A DNA stretch of 14,203 nt from JARRNO01 sp037384885. GTDB lineage: Bacteria; Acidobacteriota; UBA4820; DSQY01. Numbering within the stretch: the stretch's first letter is position 1; every line of letters starts with the position of its first letter. Positions 1 through 7,256 of the stretch are shown here, piece after piece. Below the pieces are notes generated by a model, which saw nothing but the letters and a program-made list of their open reading frames with translations, was not told where the DNA came from and searched no databases. The DNA lies in NCBI GenBank assembly GCA_037384885.1, contig JARRNO010000068.1, positions 1-14,203 of the forward strand, read 5' to 3'. Position numbers and translations under genes: made by a program.

Positions 1-930
1 CAGAATCCCCACGTCCCGCACCTTTTCCATGACCATCAGGATCAAGGTTGAGACGATGTTCAAGGAAGCCACCATGACGATCAGCCCGATGGCCAGAAAG
101 AGAAGCAGCCGCTCCATCTTGAGCGCTTTAAAGAACTCGGCGTTGCTTTCCACCAGGTCCAGAACACGGTAGCGGGGCCCGAGTGAGGCCTGGAGGGCGC
201 TGCGCGTCTCGTCGATCCTGGACCGGTCTTTGAGTCTCACCTGGTACGCGCTGACCCGGTGGGGGCCGGTAAAGAGATCCTGGGCGAAGGGAAGGTCCAC
301 GTATATGAACTCGGTGTCATACAAGTAGTAGCCCGTCCGCATCAGGCCGGTCACCTTCAGGTCCACCATCTTGGGAAAGCTGCCGAAGGGGGACAGCGTC
401 AGCCTCGGCACCAGGAGCTGGACCGTATCGCCCACGTCCACGCCGAGATTGGTCGCCAAGTCCATGCCGAGAATGGCGCCGTGGGCGCCGTCGGGCGTCC
501 GGCCGAGAAAAGAACCGCCTTGCACAATATAGGGCCGCAGGTTGACGACCTTGTGCTGGGTCTCCGGATCGATCCCCACAACCTTCGACACCACGCCCAC
601 CCGGGTAAAGGGGCCGCTGACCAGGCCCGTGCCCAGAACGATCGGGGTATAGGCGGCCACGTTGGGCGAGTCCGCCAGCGCCTTTCTGACCTGTTCTTGT
701 GCCTGCGCCGGGAGTTCCGAAGTCCCGCCCATGATGTTGAGATCGGCGTTTAGAAGCTGGATCTTCTGGCGGATCCGAGTGGTAAAGCCGCTGGAGATGG
801 CGAGAGCGATGATGAGCGCCATGACGCCCACCGCAACTCCGATCACCGAGATGAACGTGATCAGGAAGATAAAGGCTTGCTTCCGCCGCCCGAATAGATA
901 CTTCCGGCCGACAAAGAACGTGAGGTTCAT
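1..930 (-). CDS. lolC: LolC/LolE-type lipoprotein-releasing ABC transporter permease, 3' end cut by window edge
   Basis: Inner-membrane permease of the Lol system, which with the ATPase LolD extracts mature lipoproteins from the inner membrane and passes them to LolA. The 310 visible codons start MNLTFFVGRKYLFGRRKQAF, the usual N-terminus of this family. A first membrane helix lies at about residues 18-46, then a long periplasmic MacB-like domain (about 50-265), then a second helix at about 276-300 followed by the cytoplasmic motif MEKVRDVGIL, matching the family's E-K-x-R-D-x-x-I-L. Family members have about 400-415 residues, so the last two helices lie beyond position 1. The ATG overlaps the lysS stop as ATGA, so the genes are cotranscribed and probably translationally coupled. 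Whether it is LolC, LolE or a single LolCE-type permease cannot be decided here. Confidence 0.9.
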   Translation of the reverse strand, partial: MNLTFFVGRKYLFGRRKQAFIFLITFISVIGVAVGVMALIIALAISSGFTTRIRQKIQLLNADLNIMGGTSELPAQAQEQVRKALADSPNVAAYTPIVLGTGLVSGPFTRVGVVSKVVGIDPETQHKVVNLRPYIVQGGSFLGRTPDGAHGAILGMDLATNLGVDVGDTVQLLVPRLTLSPFGSFPKMVDLKVTGLMRTGYYLYDTEFIYVDLPFAQDLFTGPHRVSAYQVRLKDRSRIDETRSALQASLGPRYRVLDLVESNAEFFKALKMERLLLFLAIGLIVMVASLNIVSTLILMVMEKVRDVGIL

Positions 931-2417
931 AAGGCGCCGGTCCTCGGTTTCAGGTGGGGAAAGAGAATGACGTCCCGGATGGACGGCGTGTCCGTGAGCA
1001 CCATGGCCAGGCGGTCGATGCCGAGCCCCTCACCGGCTGTCGGCGGCAGCCCGTACTCCAGGGCCGTGCAGTAATCTTCGTCGTACGGCATGGCCTCTTC
1101 GTCACCGCCGGCCTTGGCTTCCATCTGCCGGCTGAACCTTTCGCGCTGGTCTTCGGCCTCGTTCAGCTCGCTGAAGCCGTTGGCGAGTTCCATGCCGGCA
1201 ATGTAAAGCTCGAAGCGGTCCGTCGTATCATTGCTCCCCGGTTTCCGCCGCGAGAGGGGCGACACCTCCACCGGGTAGTCGCAGACGAAGGTAGGATCCC
1301 ATAGATTGGGGGCTACCAGGGCGTCAAAGGCCTCCACCAGGAACTTCTCCGGCGTATCAGCCTTGGCCGGACTCATGCCCAGCTTCGGAGCCCACTCTTT
1401 CCGCCCCCGTTCCGTCTCCCAGACGCCTTCTGGCACTCCACGCTCCGCCAGGGCCTTCTTCGCCCCTGTACGCAGCGGCAGCCGCTCGTACGGCGGGGCG
1501 AACGAGACAGTCTTTTCCTGGTAGGTCACCTCATGCCCGCCCGTGACGCGCCGGACGACCTCCGCGAGAAGGTACTCGGTGAAATCCATCTGGTCGCTTG
1601 CGGATGCGAAGGCGCGATACCATTCCATCATGGTAAATTCGGGGTTGTGGCGGGTGTCCACGCCTTCGTTCCGGAAGTTGCGGTTGATTTCGAACACCCT
1701 CGTGAGACCGCCCACGACAAGCCGCTTGAGGAAGAGCTCCGGCGCGATTCTCAGGAAGAGGTCCATGTCCAGGGCGTTGTGGTGCGTCTCGAAAGGCCGC
1801 GCCGCCGCCCCTCCCGCGATGTAGTGAAGCATGGGTGTTTCCACTTCCTCATAGCCGGATTCAAGCATGACCTCGCGCAATGCCTGGATCATGGCGTGGC
1901 GCGCCTTGAACCGCTTCACGCTTACCGGGTTGATCACCAGGTCGAGATAGCGCTGGCGGTAACGCTGTTCGATATCCGTCAGCCCGTGCCACTTTTCAGG
2001 GAGCGGGCGGAGGCACTTCTGCAGCGGCACATAGGAGTGGACGCGGATCGTCAACTCGTTGGTTCGGGTCCGGAAGAGCGCGCCATCCACGCCGATCCAG
2101 TCTCCAACATCGAGAAGCTGGATGAGGCTGTAGGCGTCCCCCAGCGTCTTCTTTTCGAAGAGCAGCTGAATGCGCTCGCCCCGTTCCGCCATGTGGGCGA
2201 AGGCCAGTTTCCCCATCTTCCGCATGCCCACGAGCCGGCCGGCCGCGCGCACCTTTACAGGCGCCCCGGCGAGAGTCTCCGCATCCGAACTACCGTAGCG
2301 GGCCAGCAGGTCGGGAACAGCCGTGGTGTCGGCAAAACGGTCCGGCAGGGCCGTTTCAAAGCTCTCGGGCCAGTTTTCCAGTTTCTGCCGGCGCTGGGCG
2401 ATCAGTTCCTCTTCCAA
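927..2417 (-). CDS. lysS: lysyl-tRNA synthetase, class II
   Basis: Charges tRNA-Lys with lysine in the cytoplasm. The 496-residue product has the full class II LysRS layout: an N-terminal OB-fold anticodon-binding domain (about 55-130, containing GRLVGMRKMGKLAF), then the catalytic domain with motif 1 near residues 188-200 (GYEEVETPML), motif 2 at about 248-267 (FRNEGVDTRHNPEF) and motif 3 near the C-terminus (GEGLGIDRLAMVL). Length is normal. There is no good ATG at the 5' end. The TTG at 2417 is preceded by AGGAG with a 7-base spacer, whereas the in-frame TTG at 2432 lies directly against that Shine-Dalgarno sequence, so 2417 is preferred. The gene has its own promoter and its TGA overlaps the ATG of the downstream Lol permease. 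Confidence 0.96.
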   Translation of the reverse strand: MEEELIAQRRQKLENWPESFETALPDRFADTTAVPDLLARYGSSDAETLAGAPVKVRAAGRLVGMRKMGKLAFAHMAERGERIQLLFEKKTLGDAYSLIQLLDVGDWIGVDGALFRTRTNELTIRVHSYVPLQKCLRPLPEKWHGLTDIEQRYRQRYLDLVINPVSVKRFKARHAMIQALREVMLESGYEEVETPMLHYIAGGAAARPFETHHNALDMDLFLRIAPELFLKRLVVGGLTRVFEINRNFRNEGVDTRHNPEFTMMEWYRAFASASDQMDFTEYLLAEVVRRVTGGHEVTYQEKTVSFAPPYERLPLRTGAKKALAERGVPEGVWETERGRKEWAPKLGMSPAKADTPEKFLVEAFDALVAPNLWDPTFVCDYPVEVSPLSRRKPGSNDTTDRFELYIAGMELANGFSELNEAEDQRERFSRQMEAKAGGDEEAMPYDEDYCTALEYGLPPTAGEGLGIDRLAMVLTDTPSIRDVILFPHLKPRTGAL

Positions 2418-2424
2418 GATTCCG

Positions 2425-2429
2425 CTCCT
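2425..2429 (-). promoter_or_regulatory. ribosome binding site of lysS that decides a TTG start
   Basis: Minus-strand AGGAG seven bases before the TTG at 2417. The alternative in-frame TTG (2432-2430) immediately precedes this site and has no comparable sequence of its own, so the site argues for the shorter reading. Confidence 0.7.
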
Positions 2430-2450
2430 CAAGAGTTAAAACAATCTGAA

Positions 2451-2479
2451 ATTATAAGGGTGGAACGATGGGCGGTCAA
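2451..2479 (-). promoter_or_regulatory. sigma-70-type promoter of the lysS-lolC operon
   Basis: On the minus strand, TTGACC (2479-2474) is followed after exactly 17 bases by a perfect TATAAT (2456-2451). Transcription would start near 2444, leaving a leader of roughly 27 bases before the lysS TTG. The box quality, spacing and position between a terminator and a start codon make this the clearest housekeeping promoter in the window. Confidence 0.88.
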
Positions 2480-2480
2480 G

Positions 2481-2516
2481 GAAAAAGAATGGCGCGCCGT
2501 TCTGGCGCGCCATTCT
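2481..2516 (-). terminator. intrinsic terminator downstream of htrA
   Basis: A perfect 13-base inverted repeat (2486-2498 with 2504-2516; core GGCGCGCC in each arm) encloses a 5-base loop. Read on the minus strand, the stem is followed by a T-tract (2485-2482, preceded by a T inside the stem). It lies 27 bases beyond the htrA stop and just before the lysS promoter, so it should separate the two transcription units. Confidence 0.9.
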
Positions 2517-2543
2517 GGCGTGACTTTTGGATGGGGCCGTCTA

Positions 2544-4043
2544 TTACCGGTCCGCTTTGAAGTAGATGTAGCCGCTCGTGCCGCCGGGAAACCAGACGTA
2601 CATGCTGACGATCTGGCCCTTCTTGATCCCGGAGACGGCCTTGCTGTAGTCATCCACGCTGTTGATGCTCTTGCCGTCCACCTCGGAAATTACAACGCCC
2701 TGCTGAATGCCCTTGGCGAAGGCGGTGGATTTCGGGTCGGAGGACGTGACGTAAACGCCGTTCACGTCATTTGGAATCTGGGCCATCATCCGTACCTGCG
2801 AGGTCAATGCCTGCACGCTAATTCCGAGCCAGCTCCCTTTCGCGGGACCGCCTCCGTTTTTCTGTCCCTCGCCCGAAGCCTCCAGCCCCTTGGCGCGGTC
2901 ACCCAGCGTCACTTTGAAATGATGCGTCTTGCCATCGCGAAGCACCTTCAGGTTGACCACCTTCCCGGGCGCCATCCCGGAAATCGCCATGACCAAGCTG
3001 CGCTGGTTCTTGATGGGCTTGCCGTCCACGCTCAGGATGATGTCCCCCTTCTTCACGCCGGCCTTGGCGGCGGGGGTGTCGGATTCCACGCTGGAAACCT
3101 GGGCGCCGCCTGAGATTTCCACGCCGTATTTCTGCTTGTAGTAATCCCGGGCGTCCTGTCCCACAGGGCCGACAAAGACACCGAGGTATCCCCGGGACAC
3201 GTGGCCCTTCGTCTTGAGTTGTTCCAGCTCGTTTTTCACCATGTTGATGGGGATGGCGAAACCGATGCCTTCCACCATGCCGCCCATGGGGCCGCGGCGG
3301 GTGATGGCCGTGTTGATGCCGATGACCTGGCCCTTCGTGTTCACCAGGGGACCGCCCGAGTTACCGAAGTTGATGGCCGCGTCCGTCTGAAGGAAATTAT
3401 CGAGACTGTTGGAGGAGATACGGCGGCCCTTGGCGGAAATGACGCCGACCGTCACCGTGTCGTTATAGAGCAGCGGGTTGCCGATGGCGAGCACCCAGTC
3501 GCCCTGCCTCATGGCCGCGGAATCGCCCAAAGCCACTGTGGGCAGATCCGTTCCGGGGATCTTCAGCAGCGCCACGTCCGTCTCAGGATCGGTTCCCACG
3601 ACCTTGGCGGTGAACTTGCGCTCGTCGTTCAGGGTGACGGTCACCTTCTCCGCACCCTTGATGACGTGGTTGTTCGTCAGGATGTAGCCATCCGGGCTGA
3701 TGATAAACCCGCTTCCTCCGGCAATCTGCGGTTCCTCCTGAGGCTTCTGGTTGTGGGGGAAGCCGAAAAAGAACTCGAAGGGGTTCTGGGGCTGCCTGCC
3801 CTCGTTCTTGGGCGTGCTGATGGCGGTGATACTGACCACAGCGGGATTCACTTTCTGAACGATATCCGCAAAACCCCGCGGCGCGTCGAGGGCGCCTTCC
3901 GGGTCCCGGGACGGGGCTTCTGCTTTGCTGGTCACGGCGTCGGCCGTCGGCGAACTCACCTCCCGTAACTGCGCCAGCCCGAACCCGACAAGGCCGGCAA
4001 AGAGAACCAGGGCGACGATGGAAAAGAATTTCGCCAGTTTCAT
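2544..4043 (-). CDS. htrA: HtrA/DegP-family periplasmic serine protease (Do-like)
   Basis: Periplasmic quality-control protease that degrades or holds misfolded envelope proteins. The 499-residue product starts with a signal peptide or membrane anchor (residues 1-25; LAKFFSIVALVLFAGLVGFG). A trypsin-like domain (about 55-265) has the full triad: H126 in NNHVIKGAE, D156 in ETDVALLKI and S229 in NFGNSGGPLV. PDZ1 follows at about 275-385 (RGYLGVFVG, AAKAGVKKGDIILSVDG) and PDZ2 at about 405-495. PDZ2 ends in an unusual aromatic/glycine tail (VWFPGGTSGYIYF). Length and layout are those of DegP/DegQ. The ATG at 4043 has AGGAG seven bases upstream. It lies 22 bases after the response-regulator gene, with no terminator between, so the two are probably one operon. 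The bacterial gene could equally be called degP or mucD. Confidence 0.95.
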   Translation of the reverse strand: MKLAKFFSIVALVLFAGLVGFGLAQLREVSSPTADAVTSKAEAPSRDPEGALDAPRGFADIVQKVNPAVVSITAISTPKNEGRQPQNPFEFFFGFPHNQKPQEEPQIAGGSGFIISPDGYILTNNHVIKGAEKVTVTLNDERKFTAKVVGTDPETDVALLKIPGTDLPTVALGDSAAMRQGDWVLAIGNPLLYNDTVTVGVISAKGRRISSNSLDNFLQTDAAINFGNSGGPLVNTKGQVIGINTAITRRGPMGGMVEGIGFAIPINMVKNELEQLKTKGHVSRGYLGVFVGPVGQDARDYYKQKYGVEISGGAQVSSVESDTPAAKAGVKKGDIILSVDGKPIKNQRSLVMAISGMAPGKVVNLKVLRDGKTHHFKVTLGDRAKGLEASGEGQKNGGGPAKGSWLGISVQALTSQVRMMAQIPNDVNGVYVTSSDPKSTAFAKGIQQGVVISEVDGKSINSVDDYSKAVSGIKKGQIVSMYVWFPGGTSGYIYFKADR

Positions 4044-4065
4044 GGTCTCACTCCTTTCGCGTTTC

Positions 4066-5385
4066 TTACGCTTCGTTGTGATCAGTATAACCGTACTCCT
4101 TTAACTTTCGGTGGAGGGTACGGACTCCGATTCCTAGTACGCGGGCCGCCTGCGTCTTGTTTCCGCGCGTCTGGTCAAGCGCTTCGAAGATGGCCTGCTT
4201 TTCAATTTCGTTCAAGGGCATCACCCCTCCCGACGGCGCCCTGACCGCCGGCACCGGCCCGACCGTCTGGCCGGGGGCGGGAACAACAGGGGGCACGCTG
4301 CCCGGAGAACGCACTTCCGGAGGCAGGTGCTTTTCTTGCAGCTCTGGCCCGTCGCAGTAGATCACCATTCGTTCCACAACGTTGCGGAGCTCCCTGACAT
4401 TCCCGGGGAGCAGCGGGATATCGTCCAGCCTCTGCCGCAGGGCCGGGATGCGCAGCTCCACCACCCGGAGGCGGTAGAACAGGTCCTGGCGGAAGGTGCC
4501 CTCGCGAACCATCAAGCCGAGATCCTGGTGCGTGGCGGCGATGATGCGGACATCCACGGGAATGCTCTGCGTTCCACCCACACGCGTGACCACTCGCTCT
4601 TCCAGGACACGCAGCAGCTTGGCCTGCATGTCCAGGGAAAGTTCCCCGATTTCGTCCAGGAACAGCGTGCCGCCGTTCGCCTGTTCGAACTTGCCGGGAT
4701 GGACCTTGTCGGCGCCGGTGAACGCGCCCTTTTCGTGCCCGAAGAGTTCGCTTTCGATCAAGTTTTCCGGAATGGCCGCACAGTTGATGGGCAGGAATCG
4801 GAAGCGCTTGCGGTCAGACTGCTGGTGGATGGCGTTGGCAATAAGCTCCTTGCCCGTCCCGGATTCTCCATAAATGAGAACCGTGGCCCGGGTGGGCGCC
4901 ACCATGCGAAGCTGCTGGAACAGTTCTCTCATGGGGCGGCTGTTGCCCACGATGCTCTCGAATCCGAAGCGTTCGTCCAGCCGGGCCTTCAACTCCGCCA
5001 CTTCGCGGCTGAGCCGGCGCTTTTCCACGAGGGCGTCCACGCGCTTGCGCAATTCGTAGAGATCCACGGGTTTGGCGAGGTAATCGTCGGCGCCGACCTT
5101 CATGGCTTCCACCGCGGATTCCACGGAACCGAAGGCCGTCACCAGGAGCACCCCCACATCGGAGTCCACTTCCTTGATCTTTCGAAGTACTTCCATGCCG
5201 TTCATGCCGTGCATCTTGAGGTCGGTAATCACCAGATCCGTCGCTTCGTGCGTCTGAACATAGTCGATGGCTTTAAACGGATCCTGGAACCCCTTCACAA
5301 GATAGCCGACCTTTTCCAGGGCCCTGGTCAACCCCTTGAGATTTTCGATTTCGTCTTCAACAATGATAATACTGCCCCGGGTCAT
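4066..5385 (-). CDS. NtrC-family sigma-54-dependent response regulator with a shortened AAA+ domain
   Basis: Two-component transcription activator for sigma-54 RNA polymerase; no partner kinase is visible here. A receiver domain (about 5-118) has acidic pocket E10-D11-E12, phospho-acceptor D55, T83 and K105. The AAA+ domain (about 142-345) has Walker A GESGTGKE (173-180), the sigma-54 contact loop GAFTGA (220-225), Walker B LFLDEI (241-246) and FRQDLFYRL. A Pro/Val-rich linker precedes a C-terminal Fis-type helix-turn-helix (NKTQAARVLGIGVRTLHRKL). DDIPLL (321-326) runs straight into PGNVRELRN. In NtrC and AtoC about 32 residues of the lid subdomain separate these motifs, so an in-frame block seems to be missing at about 4407/4408. 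The ATG at 5385 (MTRGSIIIVEDE) fits the REC start and has GGAGG upstream; longer readings would begin upstream of the putative transcription start. Confidence 0.93.
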   Translation of the reverse strand: MTRGSIIIVEDEIENLKGLTRALEKVGYLVKGFQDPFKAIDYVQTHEATDLVITDLKMHGMNGMEVLRKIKEVDSDVGVLLVTAFGSVESAVEAMKVGADDYLAKPVDLYELRKRVDALVEKRRLSREVAELKARLDERFGFESIVGNSRPMRELFQQLRMVAPTRATVLIYGESGTGKELIANAIHQQSDRKRFRFLPINCAAIPENLIESELFGHEKGAFTGADKVHPGKFEQANGGTLFLDEIGELSLDMQAKLLRVLEERVVTRVGGTQSIPVDVRIIAATHQDLGLMVREGTFRQDLFYRLRVVELRIPALRQRLDDIPLLPGNVRELRNVVERMVIYCDGPELQEKHLPPEVRSPGSVPPVVPAPGQTVGPVPAVRAPSGGVMPLNEIEKQAIFEALDQTRGNKTQAARVLGIGVRTLHRKLKEYGYTDHNEA

Positions 5386-5420
5386 TTTGGCACACCTCCA
5401 CAAGACAATGTAGTATACGG

Positions 5421-5435
5421 GCAAGATATGTGCCA
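5421..5435 (-). promoter_or_regulatory. sigma-54 (-24/-12) promoter of the response regulator-htrA operon
   Basis: Minus-strand TGGCAC (5435-5430), five bases, then TTGC (5424-5421), giving the diagnostic GG-N10-GC spacing and matching the TGGCAC-N5-TTGC consensus at every fixed base. Transcription would start near 5410, about 25 bases before the ATG at 5385 and just ahead of the GGAGG. A TATACT (5417-5412) overlaps this stretch but has no recognisable -35 box at the right distance. Confidence 0.8.
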
Positions 5436-5437
5436 CC

Positions 5438-5450
5438 GCGAAAATTTCGC
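5438..5450. repeat. short AT-cored inverted repeat beside the sigma-54 promoter
   Basis: GCGAAA and TTTCGC flank a single central A. It sits three bases upstream of the -24 box of the regulator's promoter, in the divergent region shared with the acyl-CoA synthetase gene. It could be an operator, but with only one copy seen this is tentative. Confidence 0.35.
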
Positions 5451-5453
5451 AGG

Positions 5454-5482
5454 ACGCCGGCCGCCCCGCGCGGGTCCGGCGT
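5454..5482. promoter_or_regulatory. nested GC-rich dyad, candidate activator/operator site
   Basis: Seven-base arms ACGCCGG (5454-5460) and CCGGCGT (5476-5482) enclose a perfect 10-base palindrome CCCGCGCGGG (5465-5474). The structure ends directly against the -35 box of the rightward promoter and is centred roughly 58 bases upstream of the predicted sigma-54 start. A DNA-binding protein here could affect both divergent units. The role is inferred; GC-rich DNA gives such repeats by chance more often. Confidence 0.35.
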
Positions 5483-5510
5483 TTGACCCTCTACCCCAGA
5501 GGCCTACAAT
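5483..5510 (+). promoter_or_regulatory. sigma-70-type promoter of the acyl-CoA synthetase gene
   Basis: TTGACC (5483-5488), 16 bases, then TACAAT (5505-5510). Start of transcription would be near 5517, leaving a leader of roughly 37 bases with a strong AAGGAGG before the ATG at 5554. Confidence 0.7.
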
Positions 5511-5553
5511 GAATGAAGGAACCGCTTCCTTTCCCCCTAAGGAGGACACCAGG

Positions 5554-7248
5554 ATGAATCCCACCCAGGCTTTTCTCGATGCCAGAGACTTCTTGATCAA
5601 GTACGGGGACGACTACGAAAAGGCCCTCGCTGGGTTTCGCTGGCCTCAACTGGACCATTTCAACTGGGCGCTGGACTATTTCGACACGCTCTCACGCGGC
5701 AACGACCGCCCGGCCCTGTTCATCGTGGATGAGGGCGGTGAAGAAACGACGCTCTCCTTCGCCAAAATGAGCGAGCGCTCCAGCCGGGTGGCCAACCACC
5801 TTCGGCGGCTGGGCGTGACACGGGGAGACCGGATCCTCATCATGCTGGACAACGTGGTTCCGCTCTGGGAAACCATGCTGGCCGCCATGAAACTGGGGGC
5901 GGTCGTCATCCCGGCCACCACGCTGCTCACCTCGGGCGATCTGGAGGACCGCGTGGAGCGCGGAGGCCTCCGCCACGTGGTCGCCGATTACGCCCAAGCC
6001 GGCAAGTTCAGCACGCTGGGGGACGGCCTTACGAAAATAGGGGTGGGGAAGGGAACGCCCCCGAAGGGCTGGAGCGATTTCGAATCGGCTTACGGCGCCT
6101 CTCCAGACTTCAAGCCGGACGGAGAGACACGCGTTTCCGATCCGCTTCTCCTTTACTTCACGTCGGGCACCACATCAAAGCCGAAGCTGGTGCTTCACAC
6201 CCACGCGAGCTATCCGGTGGGGCATCTGTCCACCATGTACTGGATCGGCCTGAAGGAGGGCGACCTGCATTTCAACATCAGCTCTCCCGGCTGGGCCAAG
6301 CACGCCTGGAGCAGTTTCTACGCCCCCTGGAACGCAGGCGCGTCCATCTTCGTGTACCGGCAGGCCCGGTTCAACGCAAAGGCCACCCTGGAGGCCATCG
6401 CACGCTGCTCCGTGACCACGCTCTGTGCGCCCCCCACCGTATGGCGGCTTCTGATCCAGGAAGACTTGGCGTCCTACCCGGTCAAGCTCCGCGAACTGGT
6501 GGGCGCCGGAGAACCCCTCAATCCCGAGGTCATCGCCAGGGTGGAACGGGCCTGGGGCCTGACGATCCGGGACGGTTACGGCCAAACCGAGACGACCGCA
6601 CAGATCGGCAACTCTCCCGGCCAGCCTGTCAAACCGGGGTCCACCGGCCGGCCGCTGCCGGGATATGGGGTGGCGCTACTGGACGCGGACGGTCGCCCGT
6701 CCGGCGAAGGCGAGATCGCCCTCGACCTTGAAACCCGTCCTTTGGGACTCATGGCGGGATACCAGGACGATCCGGACAGGATGCGGGATGTGATGGAGGG
6801 CGGCTACTACCGGACCGGCGACGTGGCCCGCCGGGACGAAGACGGGTACTTCTGGTATGTGGGTCGGGCCGACGACGTCTTCAAGAGTTCAGACTACCGG
6901 ATTTCCCCCTTCGAGCTCGAGTCTTATCTCATTGAACATGAGTCCGTCGCCGAAGCCGCTGTGGTCCCCAGCCCTGATCCCCTACGGCTGAGCGTTCCGA
7001 AGGCATACGTGGTGCTCCGCGCCGGTTTCGAACCCGGCCGCGACACCGCGCTCGCGCTTTTCCGCTTTATCCGCGAACGGGTGGCGCCCTACAAGAGGAT
7101 CCGGCGGCTGGAATTCGCCGAGCTTCCCAAAACCATTTCTGGCAAAATCCGCAGGGTGGAGCTGAGGCGCCACGCAAAGGCGGAAGTGGAAGGCGGCGCC
7201 GCCGGCGGAAACGAGTTCCGGGAAGAGGACTTCCCCGAATTGAAGTAG
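5554..7248 (+). CDS. AMP-forming acyl-CoA synthetase (medium-chain/MACS-like, substrate unknown)
   Basis: ANL-superfamily ligase that activates a carboxylic acid with ATP to an acyl-adenylate and transfers it to CoA; probably cytosolic. The 564-residue product has all core motifs: P-loop YFTSGTTSKPK (201-211), GAGEPLNPEV (317-326), DGYGQTET (340-347), YRTGD (419-423), hinge VGRADDVFK (436-444) and the C-terminal catalytic lysine K531 in PKTISGKIRR. NISSPGWAKHAWSSF (241-255) is typical of the medium-chain/acetyl-CoA synthetase branch. After the hinge it reads SSDYRISPFE, with Asp where many relatives have Gly. The ATG at 5554 has AAGGAGG eight bases upstream; the frame is open farther left only as antisense to the regulator gene. 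It is transcribed alone, divergently from the regulator. Neighbours do not reveal the acid used. Confidence 0.92.
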   Translation: MNPTQAFLDARDFLIKYGDDYEKALAGFRWPQLDHFNWALDYFDTLSRGNDRPALFIVDEGGEETTLSFAKMSERSSRVANHLRRLGVTRGDRILIMLDNVVPLWETMLAAMKLGAVVIPATTLLTSGDLEDRVERGGLRHVVADYAQAGKFSTLGDGLTKIGVGKGTPPKGWSDFESAYGASPDFKPDGETRVSDPLLLYFTSGTTSKPKLVLHTHASYPVGHLSTMYWIGLKEGDLHFNISSPGWAKHAWSSFYAPWNAGASIFVYRQARFNAKATLEAIARCSVTTLCAPPTVWRLLIQEDLASYPVKLRELVGAGEPLNPEVIARVERAWGLTIRDGYGQTETTAQIGNSPGQPVKPGSTGRPLPGYGVALLDADGRPSGEGEIALDLETRPLGLMAGYQDDPDRMRDVMEGGYYRTGDVARRDEDGYFWYVGRADDVFKSSDYRISPFELESYLIEHESVAEAAVVPSPDPLRLSVPKAYVVLRAGFEPGRDTALALFRFIRERVAPYKRIRRLEFAELPKTISGKIRRVELRRHAKAEVEGGAAGGNEFREEDFPELK

Positions 7249-7256
7249 CCGGGACG

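Noticed and set aside
1533..3113. Long plus-strand open frame (526 codons) antisense to lysS and htrA
   Set aside because: It crosses a terminator, a promoter and two well-identified genes on the other strand, is His/Arg/Gly/Val-rich with no domain, and is explained by high GC at third codon positions.
5412..5417. Minus-strand TATACT as a sigma-70 -10 box for the regulator gene
   Set aside because: No -35-like hexamer lies 16-18 bases upstream, while the overlapping -24/-12 element matches sigma-54 consensus fully.
4327..5553. Upstream extension of the acyl-CoA synthetase frame
   Set aside because: It is antisense to the regulator gene and runs through the divergent promoters; the ATG at 5554 has a strong Shine-Dalgarno sequence and begins the conserved protein.
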